Of a DNA stretch of 64,000 nt, positions 11,474 through 23,353 are shown piece by piece. The stretch is from Argentina anserina (lineage: Eukaryota; Streptophyta; Magnoliopsida; Rosales; Rosaceae). The DNA is taken from contig NC_065873.1 of assembly GCF_933775445.1 (NCBI RefSeq), positions 8,680,001-8,744,000 of the forward strand, read 5' to 3'. Position 1 is the first letter of the stretch; every line of letters begins with the position of its first letter. A model generated the notes under the pieces. It was not told the origin of the DNA. It saw only the letters and a program-made list of their open reading frames with translations, and did no database searches. A program made the translations under genes and the position numbers.

Positions 11474-13244
11474 AAATTATTTAAATTACTCACACTCTTG
11501 TGCCCTAGCTGGCCAGAAAGGTAGAGAAAAAAATTGCAGCTACAGTGCGAAACATCTCAAACATTGGTGGAAAAAATTGAACCACATTTGCTTTGAACAC
11601 CTATTGCAGGGTGTTGTAGAGTAAAAAGATAGAAGGTGTGGTTACATGAGGGGTTTTATATTTTGATTTAGTAGTCATTGATAAATCAGTTGACTATGTA
11701 GTTGCATGGACTGCAAAGAGATTTCATTTATCTATTTTTTTTTAATTCATTTATGGTGAAGAGTCCATGACAAACCTGCAAATATTGAGTTGTATGAACT
11801 AAATTTATTTTACAGAGACTCTTCATTGAGACCTTTCCCTGCTGTATGAGTCATCTTAGCATAAAGATGTGTTCGCATAGTTAATCTTATGTAGGAGTTT
11901 CTTTTGAAGGGAAGGTTGTTTCTGATCTTGAGGAGGATGGAGAAGAGTACTCAAGCTTGGTTTTGAGATCAACTGGTTTCTTTTAGGTGAGTGACTTGTG
12001 TTCTATGACCTTGTTTCTTTTCTTAATTATGAGTTCATGTTTATGCTTGATCAATCGTTGATGCTTTAGACATGATGACTTTTTTATTACTTGGGTAATT
12101 CATTTGGGAGATTTGACTTGGGTTAGTTCCATTATAATTTCATCATGGTCCTTGTTTTCCCTTGCTACTCTGAATGCCCTTTATATCTTAATTTGGGTTT
12201 TCATTGCTATTAAGCTTGATCCTATCTTTACTGTATTAATTATGGCTTTGCTGGGATTAATCTTATGGTTGTGGGGCTTTCATATTTGTTTTATAGATTT
12301 GAATTTGGAAGATGGATCCTCAATTTTCAGTTTATTTTTTAAAAAGGGTTCTTGGTTCATTTTTAAGAAGGGGTAAGTGGGTCTTCTGATTATATACTTG
12401 AAGGAGTTGAAGCTATGTTTCTCTTTGGGTTTTGTTTTTATTTCAGTCATGGTTATGTGAACAGGCTTGCTAGTATTGCTTGTCGAATTGGTTGGCAAGT
12501 GACCATTCGTTCATGCCACTGATTTTGGGCATGATCATCCATGTTATTCCCTGTTTTGTTGAATTAAGGTGCTGGTATTTATGGGACTGCCTGAACAAAT
12601 ACTTTCAAGGCTCAAACACTACTGTTGTGCTTGTTGTCCTCTGTCAGATCTTTTGTATTCATTGTTTTTGCTTTCATTTGTGGTTTTATGGTTTTAGGCT
12701 GATGACAATGTAAATTATATATTGTGGTGAAGTTCCTACTGTTTCATTTTGCCATTACATAAATTGACTCTAAATTTTTGCTCCAATTTGATTAACGAAG
12801 TTTTTTATATTTTTACATCAGTGTTTATATATCTTTTGAACTGTTGAAGAGTGATGAAAGATTGATATTCCCAGATTTTGTTAGACTTTGAATGAACATT
12901 AATGCCGGAAGGATGCTGGAATATATTTCACTTACAATTAAAATAAGGATATATAACGAATCCAACACATATGCAACATAAGGCATAGTGGTAATACCAC
13001 GATTATGGAGGTTGACAACCCAAGTTTGAGCCATTACTCATATTTTGGATTCAACTTTTTAATTTCAAAAATTTGCTACCTCTATGAATAAGAATTGTCT
13101 AATATATTTCTAATTTTTTGGCATTTTTAGATTTTCTTAAATTCTTATTAATAACATGTATATATGATCAACCAACTATATTAGTTTTTTGGACATGTTT
13201 TCTACATATGGACGTTTTTTAATATCTGGTTTAAATTAAATAAT
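11474..13244. other. AT-rich non-coding stretch
   Basis: No gene is supported. Several short T-rich plus-strand frames (for example 12104-12376) give hydrophobic, low-complexity peptides as expected from T-rich DNA. The stretch 11870-12540 contains phrases such as 'ggttgtttctgatcttgaggaggatgg' that could be exon remains, but no consistent frame runs through them. Confidence 0.4.
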
Positions 13245-15723
13245 GCACACTTTGTTGTTCATGAGCTCAAGTTAAATGTATGGAAGATCGGCACCGCCCG
13301 ATGTACTCGGCACATATAATTACGCGCGTAGTGAAAATTTCATCTAATTCAAGGATCGTTTGACCATACGTATGTCGGGTCAACCGAAAACTATGTTGAG
13401 TTACAAAAATGAAACACTTTGACCGAATCCTTCTGGAATTGGTATTTCGAATTCGACCACTCACTCAGTCACGATTATTATGTGGTTGGGTAAATGTACA
13501 AGTCGCTCGGTCATCAGTTACTAGTGATTGCTCCTCTCATAGGGAATATTAGTAATTTTTTCAATTGACTGGAGTTACTGACGGTCAAACGATCCCCGAA
13601 TGGGATAAAAAATTTACCGCTCGCGTAGTTAAATGTATCGATGACATCGGGTGGTGTCGATTGAGTGCGGGACATTTCCTCCATATTGTTGCTTCATAAT
13701 GTTACATGTTTTATTTTAAACCTAGTAAATATGTTATACTATATTAGTGCACACTTTGTTGATCACAAACTTAAGTTCAACGTATGGAAGATCGACACCA
13801 CCCGATGTCATCGACACATATAATTACACGTGTGCTGAAAATTTCATCCGATTCAGAGATCATTTGACTGTTGGTACACCGGTCAACCGAAAATTATGTT
13901 GATTTACCAAACATAAACCCTTTGACCGGATCCTTCCGGAATTGTTTTTTTGAATTCGACCGCACACACTCAGTCACAATTATTATGTGGTTGGGGAAAT
14001 GTACAAGCCGCTCGGCTGCCCGTGATGGCTCCTCCCATAGGGCATATTATTTTATTGGTTAACCAGAGTTACCGACGGTCAAACGGATCCCAAATTGGAT
14101 GAAATTTTTGCCGCGCGAGTAATTAAATGTACCGATGACATCGGTGGTGTCGATTGGGTGCGAGACATTTTCTCTATATAGTTGATTCATAATGCTACAT
14201 GTATTATTTTAAACCTAGTAAAAATGTCATACTACATTAGGGCACACTTTGTTGATCACAAACTTTAGTTTAATGTATGGAAGATCGACATCGCCCGATG
14301 TCATCGGCACATATAATTACGCGCATGGTTAAAATTTCATCCGATTCGGGGATCATTTGACCGTCGGTAACTCTAGTCAACTGAAAAAAATTACTAATAT
14401 TCTCTATGGGAGAAGCCATCACCGGCAACCAATGACCAAGCCGTTGTACATTTCCCCAACCATGTAATAATCGTGACTAATTGTGTGTAGTTGAGTTCGA
14501 AAAACTAATTCCAAAAGGATCTGATCAAAGAGTTTCCGTTTGGTAAATCGACATAGTTTTCGGCCGACTATACTAACGGACAGTCAAAAGATCCTTGAAT
14601 CGGATTAAATTTTAACCACGCTCATTATTATATGTGTTGATGACATCGGGTGGCGTCGATCTTCTGTACGTTGAACTTAAGTTCGTGATCAACAAAGTTT
14701 CCACTAATGTAGTATAACATTTTAACTTGGTTTAAAATAAATAAGTAGTATGATGAAACAACTATATGAAGGAAATGTTTCACACCCAATCAACACCGTT
14801 TGATGTCATCGGTATATTTAATTACAAGCGCGGTAAAATTTTCATCCTATTTTGAGTCCGTTTGACTGTCGGTAACTCCGGTCAACCGAAAAAACTACTA
14901 ATATTCCCTATGGGAGGAGCCATCACGGGCAGCTGATGACCTAGCAGCTTATACATTTCCCCAACCATATAATAATTGTGACTAAGTGTGTGCGGTCGAA
15001 TCCGAAAAAACAAATCCGGAAGGATCCGGTCAAAGGGTTTCATTTTGGTAAATCGGCATAGTTTTCGGTTGACTATACCCACGGACGGTCAAACGATCCC
15101 CGAATTGGATTAAATTTTAACCACGCGCGTTATTATATGTGTTGATGACATCGGGTGGCGTCGATCTTCTGTACGTTGAATTTAAGTTCGTGATCAACAA
15201 AGTTTCCACTAATGTAGTATAACATTTTAACTTGGTTTAAAATAAAATAAGTAGCATGATGAAACAACTATATGAAGGAAATATTTCGCACCCAATCAAC
15301 ACTGTCCGATGTCATCGGTATATTTAATTATAAGCGCGGTAAAAATTTCATCCTATTTTGAGTCCGTTTGACTGTCGGTAACTCCAATCAACCGAAAAAA
15401 CTACTAATATTCCCTATGGGAGGAGCCATCACGGGCAGATGACCTAGCGGCTTATACATTTCCCGAAAACACATAATAATTGTGACTAAGTGTATGCGGT
15501 CGAATTCGAAAAAACAAATCCGGAAGGATCCGGTCAAAGGGTTTCCTTTTGGTAAATCAGTATAGTTTTTGGTTGACTATACTTACGGCCGGTCAAACAA
15601 TCCCCGAATCGGATTAAATTTTAACCACGCGCGTAATTATATGTGCTGATGACATCGGGTGGCGTCGATTTTCTGTACGTTGAACTTAAGTTCGTGATCA
15701 ACAAAGTGTCCACTAATGTAGTA
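13245..15723. repeat. foldback-type repeat array with head-to-head inversion
   Basis: About five units of a 490-505-bp sequence. Plus-oriented units start at 'gcacactttgttg' at 13245, 13749 and 14242. Minus-oriented units end at 'caacaaag...cc' near 14702, 15207 and 15711. The orientation therefore switches inside the third unit, at about 14380. Each unit is itself imperfectly palindromic: the half containing 'gacatcgggtggtgtcgat' recurs inverted within the unit, as does 'cggtcaaacgatcc'. No transposase frame is seen; open frames such as 13871-14062 and 14882-15082 are shadows of the repeat. It resembles non-autonomous foldback DNA elements amplified in tandem. Family not assigned. Confidence 0.8.
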
Positions 15724-16980
15724 ATTAGTGTAGATATTTTTAATTTAGGGAGATTAAAACATGTAATATTTATATTTAGATAACATGTCGCAGTCAATGG
15801 AACTGGTTGATATTATATAATTGTTTTGAAACTTAACAAAAAGAATTAATGATATCTGTAAATAACAATTTACAGAAATCTTATAGAAATCTGCAATTGT
15901 ATCAAATGATTCAAGGCAAGACAAGTTTCTTCCCAGAATAAATGCAATACGATATCAACCCACCAACTTCCCAATACAAAATGTTTCCAGCACTAGTCTT
16001 ATAACATGTTCCAGAAAACATGTTTCTGGCACAAGTCTTACAATATGTCTTACAAAAATATTTCTTCCCAATTCAATGCTTATCTAACACCAATCTATGG
16101 TATAATCAACTCCAGAGCCAACAGTCGGTATTTAACATGAATCCAACAAACATATGATACAGAAAACAAAAATGCGGTATCGATTTCAATTGCTATATTA
16201 TCACGAATTATCACATTATCAACTCTAAAGTTGAAAAAAGACAAGCAAACACATATCAACAGCCGTGTCTTTTTAGACCTCTTACTGAGCCTCTTCATGG
16301 AATAAAACCCAATGTCACTATCATCAGCTATGGAAAGTCACAGACGTTTGTCCTTATTCCCTTTCCCCTTATGAACATAACTGTCCTCCTCTAATTCATA
16401 ATCAAATTCATGATCGCTGCCGCTACCGCCCTTACTGACATTGCGCTCCCTTCTTCTGGAGCACATTAGAGCTCTAGGAATAATTTCTGTCTTTTTATTG
16501 TTCCACTCCAGCCTGTGTTTTCTCACACTGAAGCCCTTTGCCAGTGAATAGTAAAATCACTCCGTTTCATCCAGACTGGGAAATTTGATGTTTTTCATAG
16601 GTCCATATAATTAAACCAATACACATACAATTAATATCAATCACTAGTTAAATCAATGAAACACTTACTTGCTTTTGGGAGTGCGACTTCGATCAAATTA
16701 CAAATCGATTGGATTTCAAAAATTAAACCCAGATCAAAGTCATGAAAGCCACCTTCATTGTCCGACGGCAACGCCTCTTTACCGAGTTCAACTCACTGCG
16801 ATTAATTTGGCCTCGGCTTCGAAAGGAAGAATCTAACCTAACCCACTCCTTTTCTCTTCAGAGACTTCAATTCATATTTCAATTTCGAGATTGAAACAAC
16901 CTCGATGAAACCCATATATAAATCTTGTGTTTATCTTTTCCTCTTGTTAACGCCGTCGACAGGGGTTTACAAAAAATGTA
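15724..16980. other. intergenic, no supported gene
   Basis: AT-rich sequence. A minus-strand frame at 16338-16526 contains a basic run followed by an acidic run (SDHEFDYELEEDSY), but it has no splice partner or recognised domain, so I do not call it a gene. A phrase 'ccagcacaagtcttacaatatgt' recurs diverged near 15985-16050. Confidence 0.4.
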
Positions 16981-17009
16981 AAACAACGATCTACTGCTTT
17001 CATCCCACC

Positions 17010-17568
17010 ACATGGAACGCCAGTAGGGCTATAGTCCTACCGAAAAACACATGTAAATATTATTTAATATATATGTCATATGTGCACATGTTTGAGTTAG
17101 TCGAGTTGGCTAACTGTTAATTTAAATTCAGTCCTACCAAGTGGTACTGGGTTCGATTCCCACTCTCATCATCATGTTTCTTTTCTCTTTCAAAATTTTT
17201 TCTCTATCCTTGATGTCTTATATTTTACAACGTTGTCTACTATTGTCTATCTTTAAACTATATATATATTGACAAAAAAAACTCTATATTGCTTTTTTCA
17301 TTTTTTTTCCTCTTCCTTTCCGGTTCTTTTTCCATTTCAAAAAAAAAAAAATTTCTATCCTTATACTTTACAATTTTGTCTACTATTTTCTATCTCTAAA
17401 CTCTATATTAATTTATTTCTATTATCTCCCCATTTTTTTTCTCATTATCTTTCTTTAGTTATAACTTACAACATATAATTTACATATTCTTTAGGTATTT
17501 AGTTTTCTATAAAAAAAAATTTGGACTAAAACTAGCCCTACCCACTTTTCAATCCTAGTTCCGCCCTG
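17010..17568 (+). mobile_element. small non-autonomous element carrying tRNA-like boxes
   Basis: The right end reads, on the minus strand, CAGGGCGGAACTAGGATT, a terminus common to short plant elements. The left end is near 'gccagtagggctatag', about 17010-17025. Inside, 17103-17115 resembles a Pol III A box (gagttggctaactg) and 17147-17160 a B box (gggttcgattccc), about 35 bases apart, followed by T- and A-rich sequence. A second copy with the same architecture lies inverted at 26847-27317. The boundary on the left is approximate. It could be a SINE-related insertion or a MITE that absorbed a tRNA-like segment. Confidence 0.5.
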
Positions 17569-17594
17569 TCACCTTCGTTAATTTATATATGAAA
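17569..17594 (+). repeat. 26-bp direct repeat, right copy
   Basis: Exact match to 10364-10389. It abuts the right terminus of the small element that ends at 17568. Sequence after 17594 (cttcagcttaattgaactg) probably continued directly after 10389 in the ancestral locus. Confidence 0.7.
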
Positions 17595-18389
17595 CTTCAG
17601 CTTAATTGAACTGTGGGTGATTGAATTGGCCTGGAACAGTGACTTCGCTAATAGCTTGTAATCTTGTATTTGCCTAGCTACTCCATGATTCGATGATGTT
17701 TTAATTTACGAATCACGCTTGTGATCTATATTGAAGCTCAAAACTAGTTGACTAATAAAGAGTTCAAGACTTGATCGTTAAATTGTTTGCACATCCGGCG
17801 ATTAATTAAGGCCATAATATATAGCGCTCTATCAGATCAAAATCTTACAATAAGTTAATGATGCACTAAACCATGGTTGAAATCTAACGTACACAGCATC
17901 ATCAATTATTTTTAGTAGAAGAAAACTATTGTTTGCAAAGCACGACATGCATACGTTGTAGGGAACTATTTATCTCTGCACACTGTTTTAGAATCCGTGT
18001 GAAAGAATTGGTTGGAACCCACCTGCATCCTATTAGTTTCTCCTAAAGAAAGATGTTCCGTGTAAATGTACAACAGTGAACAGTATATGGTCAAAAACTA
18101 AACATTGCTCTTCATGAGTTGGTTGATACCATCTAACAAAACATACAGCTGGCCGGAGCTAGCAGCGACCCCCGTACGTTTCTTGCTCACAGGTTTCCAT
18201 CAGATATATGATATATCTGCACGCCACCAATCGATGAATCCCTCGCAACACAATCCTAAATTTCAATAGCGTCAAACTTCATTCCGAATTTCCAATCAAT
18301 AATCATTTCTTCTAGAGAGATCGAAAATCAAGAAAATTGCAAGCGCTAGACAGCGCGCTAAGCCTAACGGTGGACGTGAGACGACGACG
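17595..18389. other. upstream region of intact tandem gene
   Basis: From about 18088 it is recognisably homologous to the 5' flank of the first copy (from about 7552): shared phrases include 'attgctctt..tgagttg', 'ccggagcta' and 'caggtttccatcagat'. This conserved 300 bp therefore probably includes the promoter and 5' UTR. The part before 18088 shows nothing I recognise. Confidence 0.5.
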
Positions 18390-19720
18390 ATGAAGGAAAG
18401 TTCATCGTCCATGACTCCATTGCTTTTCCGTAACCTCATAACCTCCCTCTTCATTCTGGCAGAGACTTCCATTTCCAGCTTGGCCCAAAAACACAAAGCC
18501 CTAGAACTCATACGCTACGTTTTCGTCTCTTGCTTCCTTTTCTTCCTGCGTCTGCTCCTTTCTTTAAACCCTAGGTCGACCAAGAATAGTGAATCCCTAT
18601 TTTCCACCGTGTACGACTATAATGAAAAGCCTCCCAATAAGGTTACTGGCCGAAAAAACAAGTATATGCCGGCAGCAAATGGCAGAGCCGGCGGCGACAG
18701 CGACAACGAGAAGGACACAGCCATAGCTCGAGCGCTTTCGCAGCTACTATCGATCGTGAATGATATCCCGGTAAGCTCCCGCAAGTACCAAGTGGTTCGA
18801 TCTTTAGCGGAGAATCTCATCCATGAAAACCAGAAAGAGGGCGTGGAGGCTCTGCGTCAAGTCAACCGCAGGGCTCTGACGGCAGCGTTTTCCAGGACTC
18901 TAAACCAGCTTGAAGCCGCCGCAATTCTCGAACAGCAGCAGCACCACAGCGGCGGTGATATTGATGGTTTGGTTTGTGGTCATCATCATTGGGCAGTAAG
19001 GGCCGTTCGGTTGGTTGCCGACGTGGTGTGGTCAAAGGAGGTTACTAGCAGTGGGGGGTCGAGGAGCTCGGAGGAAAAGCTAGCGGCGGAGCTCCTGTGG
19101 TTGGCTGAGACAATGGCGAGTTGTGGCTTTGCTCAAGAGGCTGTGTGGAGATGGGCGTCCGCCTCTGGTTTGGCTCGTCTCTCTATTACAGCCGAACCCC
19201 GCCTTCAAGCGTCCTTAGTCAAGCTTTCAGGTAAAATTTCAAGCCTCCTGGCTATTGAGACACTAGCTTCATTTAGCATATGCGTTGAGATGAAGGTGAT
19301 TCAGTTTTGATTGAATATATATATATATATATATATATTTATGCAGCATTGTTGTTGAAGTATGCCAAAGACATGGGAGTGGATAAAGGTGATGATCATG
19401 AACATGATTACAAAGGCTCGAACGAGAAACGAGAAACAAAACAAGTAAAAATGCAAATGCAGATGTTGGTGTTGTGGATTCCATTGCTGTGCATAGCCAG
19501 CAACGGCACCGATGTGCCGGTTTTGAGCATCAACGAAAGGGCTGAGCTGGAGAGAGTACTGGAAGAGATCATAGAGAAGCAGCTGGCAGAAGAAGATCAA
19601 GAGCGAGTTCTAACCTTGTGGCTTCACCACTTCACATGTTGCTCTTCTTCCGATTGGCCCAATCTACATGCCTCTTACGCTCGCTGGTGTAAAGCTTCGC
19701 GGAAGCAATTGCTAATTTAG
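18390..19720 (+). CDS. plant-specific protein of unknown function, intact tandem copy
   Basis: Two exons, 18390-19230 and 19347-19720, encode 404 aa. The 116-bp intron has donor GTAAAA and acceptor ATGCAG, with the phase preserved. The N-terminus is hydrophobic (residues about 10-30 and 44-58, including FLFFLRLLLSLN), suggesting a membrane-associated start. Residues about 110-170 form a helical block (ALSQLLSIVNDIPVSSRKYQ) and the C-terminal exon holds LWIPLLCIASNGTDVP and WLHHFTCCSSSDWPNLHASY. From memory, this C-terminal block resembles the C-terminal region of some plant BTB/POZ proteins (Arabidopsis At1g63850/At2g13690 type), but no BTB domain is present. That link is weak. The frameshifted paralogue lies 8 kb upstream. 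Function unknown. Confidence 0.8.
19316..19338. repeat. (AT)n microsatellite in a short intron
   Basis: A (TA)n run sits within the 116-bp intron of the preceding gene, close to its acceptor at 19346. It occupies about a fifth of the intron, so its length could affect splicing. Confidence 0.8.
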
Positions 19721-20669
19721 GGTTCATAATATCTTAATTATTCTCGTACGCATACGTTATGATCCTATAATTTGCTTGTTATAGTCAAGGGTATCTAAAT
19801 GTCAATCCATATGAACAGGCCTTGAAAACTAAATAGTAAGTAGATTCAAGGTCACTTAGACTTTATAGGAATTGTCTAATATACATCTGAGACTGAAGGA
19901 CGTATGATGTATAACATGCTTCAATGTATAATAGAATTTTCCAGACTTTATAAGCGTTTTGTATGTACTTTTAAGTTGCTTGACTGTGATGTATGTAGGA
20001 TTGTAAGTAGAATATAAACAAAACTTTGGGTCTACGAGAACATTAGAAATGACTCAAATGAGGCTTGCAACCAGCGACGCGCATGTATCCGTGTTTGTGT
20101 TTCATAATTGATACTCTAACTAGATATCTGTAATTTACTTGGTCAAGGGGTATACTGAACTCTTAACATCCTTTGCATCTTAAGTTCTCAACTCATGCGC
20201 CTCTGTGCGTGTATGAATATAACAAGAAACTGATGTAGTATGCTGTGTTGATCGGCGATTAAAACCAGACGACGGTGTCAATTTTGGACCAAACAAAAAA
20301 GACAACGGTGATAATGGTGAATAGATATTTATGTGAAGTCTTAGTTCTAACGTATGCTCGAGCACGAAGACTAGAATTAGTTTAAGATGATATACAAGTG
20401 GCAGACTACAGTAAACCTTATATATTTTCGAGCGCCTCAATGAACAAAAAGAAGATTAATTAAGAATAAGTCAATATACAAGCCTGTGGTTTGGATAAAG
20501 AAGATTTAGTGTCCCTGATACTTTTCCTGGGAAAATTCTACCCTCTACACTCTTATAGTTCCAACTTTGTTCCTCTGCACACGCTTCAAACAAGCCTAAT
20601 TTGGTACCTTCCAGGCCTCAAGAGACTATTTTCAGTGAAGTGAACCAACAGAAATAACTTCCCTGAACA
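19721..20669. other. convergent intergenic region
   Basis: Separates the plus-strand unknown gene from the minus-strand KEA3 gene, so both 3' ends point into it. The part near 20460-20669 is probably the KEA3 3' UTR. No further gene or element was seen. Confidence 0.5.
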
Positions 20670-23307
20670 CTACAGTTCATCCTTTGTCGATACACAAGGG
20701 TTTGATGGGTCTACTGTATTTATATTCCCATCAAGATCTTCTGATTTAACTGGAACTCCGTTCTTTGTGTCTGAGTTACCGTGTGAAACTTCTTCGCCTT
20801 CTGTATGCGCAGATCGTTGGTGTTTACTGTCATGCTCTGCTTCATCTACTTCTCCCTGCAATGTCGATATAATAGAAGCACCTACCCGGTTTACCTCCCA
20901 CGAATTGTCTTCTGATGAAGTTGATGAAATGGACGAGGGATCATCAATTAAGTCAGCAACTCTCACCTTGTCAAGCGAAACCCCATTAGCAACATAGTGC
21001 ACACAGACTTGACTAAAGTGTACATTATCTCAATTTACAGTAAACAATATAATATATCATGCTACTCCATCCAAATGTATATCATCCAAATGCATTGATC
21101 CCTAATCAAATTGAAAAGATAAATGGTAATGTATGTGGGTCAAGTTCGCAGCAACAATTTTAAATCTTTTGTGGTCTGACCAATGATATAATCTACTGTG
21201 AGAAAAGAACACATTAAGAAATAAGAATGACGGGAGGGAGTCCATGTTAGCAGAACAAGTGAATAGTTCACATCAGTTTGACATCTAATACTAACAAGAA
21301 AAAACATACGAATGAAATTGTGTGTGGTGCAGTAAATGTTTAGGGTCACTTTGGTATCAACAGCGAAGCTCATAATCAAACTAATCTAAGATGCAAGCAA
21401 TTTTAGTAGAGATTGATTAAAATGACATATGAGCAAAACTAAAATGCATGGTATGGCTACAGTGAGGCAAGTACCTTAAGAAAAATATGCACTTGCAAGT
21501 ACCTGTAATGGCTTCAAACTATTCAAGTCTTGCTTGTCAGTTTTCTGAACTACATCTTGAGCTTGCAGCTCCATGGAATCACGAACAATTTGACGAAGAA
21601 AGTTCACATCATCAGACATAACACCAAACCCTTTCAAAAGCTTAGAGCCCAGCTGCAAACTTGTCTGCATGATGTAAAATATCCAGTGAGCTGGTGTCAA
21701 ATCCTGTTAAAAAGACTTAAAAGTTATATATTTAATTAGCTTCATACCTCTGCACTTTCCATAATGGCATCTGTTGCACCAGCTTTCTTAAGATCCAGAA
21801 GGTGCTTCAAGTCCAGAGCTCTGGCATAAATAGGGATCTGCGAGTAATATTTACATGAATATACCAAACAAACCAAACAGGAAAAGAATAGGAAACGATT
21901 TTAGTATGGGAAATTAAAATTCTTGGTAACTAGCAGTAAACTTAGCCTGCACAGACTTAAACACTGGGAGTCTCAAATTGAATTGGAGTGGCATTATCTC
22001 ATGGTACTATAATGCCCCTCAAATCAGCGTATAACTGACCTTGAGAAAACTTAATTTTGAATTGATCAGCAGTATTTTGTCTCAAAAGAAAAGGCATAAA
22101 ACCTGTTCTGACATTTAGTATTAGTATTGTATTGCAGAGGTCTGAGGTAAGGAACTAATCACTTTTTGGTAATCTGATTTAAGTCAATGGAAGAGGGCGA
22201 GGGAGAGAGGAAGAAATCTTATAGATCTATGTGTCATGATCAGCAGAGACCTTTGGTAGAAAGATTTGAAAACCAACAAATGATAAATATAAACAAATCA
22301 ACAAGACCAAAAACAGTTGATCTGTTGAATGTCAGAATTTCTCAACAAAATAGAATTTTTAAATTACGGAAAGGAAATAACTCAACTGCACATTAAGTCA
22401 TGCTGTACAAATCAGTACTATGGCCCCTGTCATGGATCACAGAAATGAAAAACATGTTTGACGATGCAAGAAGCTTAAGAAGTAATGAAGCTTCAGAGGA
22501 CATTTTATATCCCTTAGCAAACCCAATTAAGTTTCAGTCCTCTAGTTGTTTTGTCATAGGACACAATGATGTTTCTTTCTATACTGTTATAGTGGACAAA
22601 CACAGAGAGAGAGAGAGAGAGAGAGAAATATTGAGAGAGATCTTACTGAAGGGAAAGCAAGTCGAAGCCTTTGAACGGCTTCAATTGATTTCTGCTTTGC
22701 AGTATACATAATTAAGACAGCTTTCGGGAGAGATATTCCGGCAGATTCTAAAACATCAGGACGTGATCCATCCCCGTAAAGAATTGGAAAACCTTGCTTT
22801 CTAGACGCCTGTAAATGCAATGGTGAATGTAAGTTTACAAAAAATTTCTCATAAGAGATTATATCTGCAAGTTGAAATCCCAACATTACAATGTAGCAAA
22901 AAGACCAGTGATTAAAAGATAGCCAGTATTGCAGTATTCCAATTAACTTTCAGAAATTAATCACTTCAGAAAAAGATATTGGGCAGAAACTTTAATTATC
23001 ATTTGTTCCCCTCAAGGGGAAGAGCATCTAATAACTACTACTGAAAACGGATGGACTATCTCTGGGCTTTAATAAGATAATGTAACTAATTTGAGTGTTA
23101 CAGTTCAGGATATTTAGGTCAAAGGTGGCAGTATTTCAAATAATTTCATTCATGAGAATCAACTCTTCTCTAAGACAGGATGCAACATGAGAAATTTCAC
23201 TGACCTTCACGACAGAAGGATCAAGGTCAAAAGCTACATAAGGCCATCCCAGAGCTTCTCCATCTATCCCTGAAGCCAATGGAGTGGACAAGAAATTGGC
23301 AAGGACC

Positions 23308-23353
<46 letters not shown>

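Noticed and set aside
12104..12713. Hydrophobic plus-strand frames that look like membrane proteins
   Set aside because: The DNA is T-rich, which by itself yields Phe/Leu/Ile-rich peptides; no family motif or splice structure was found.
16338..16526. Minus-strand frame with basic and acidic runs
   Set aside because: 62 codons only, no acceptor/donor giving a longer protein, and no recognised domain.
17103..17160. Possible tRNA gene
   Set aside because: A- and B-box-like motifs are present but no acceptor stem, anticodon arm or cloverleaf can be drawn; treated as a tRNA-derived repeat.
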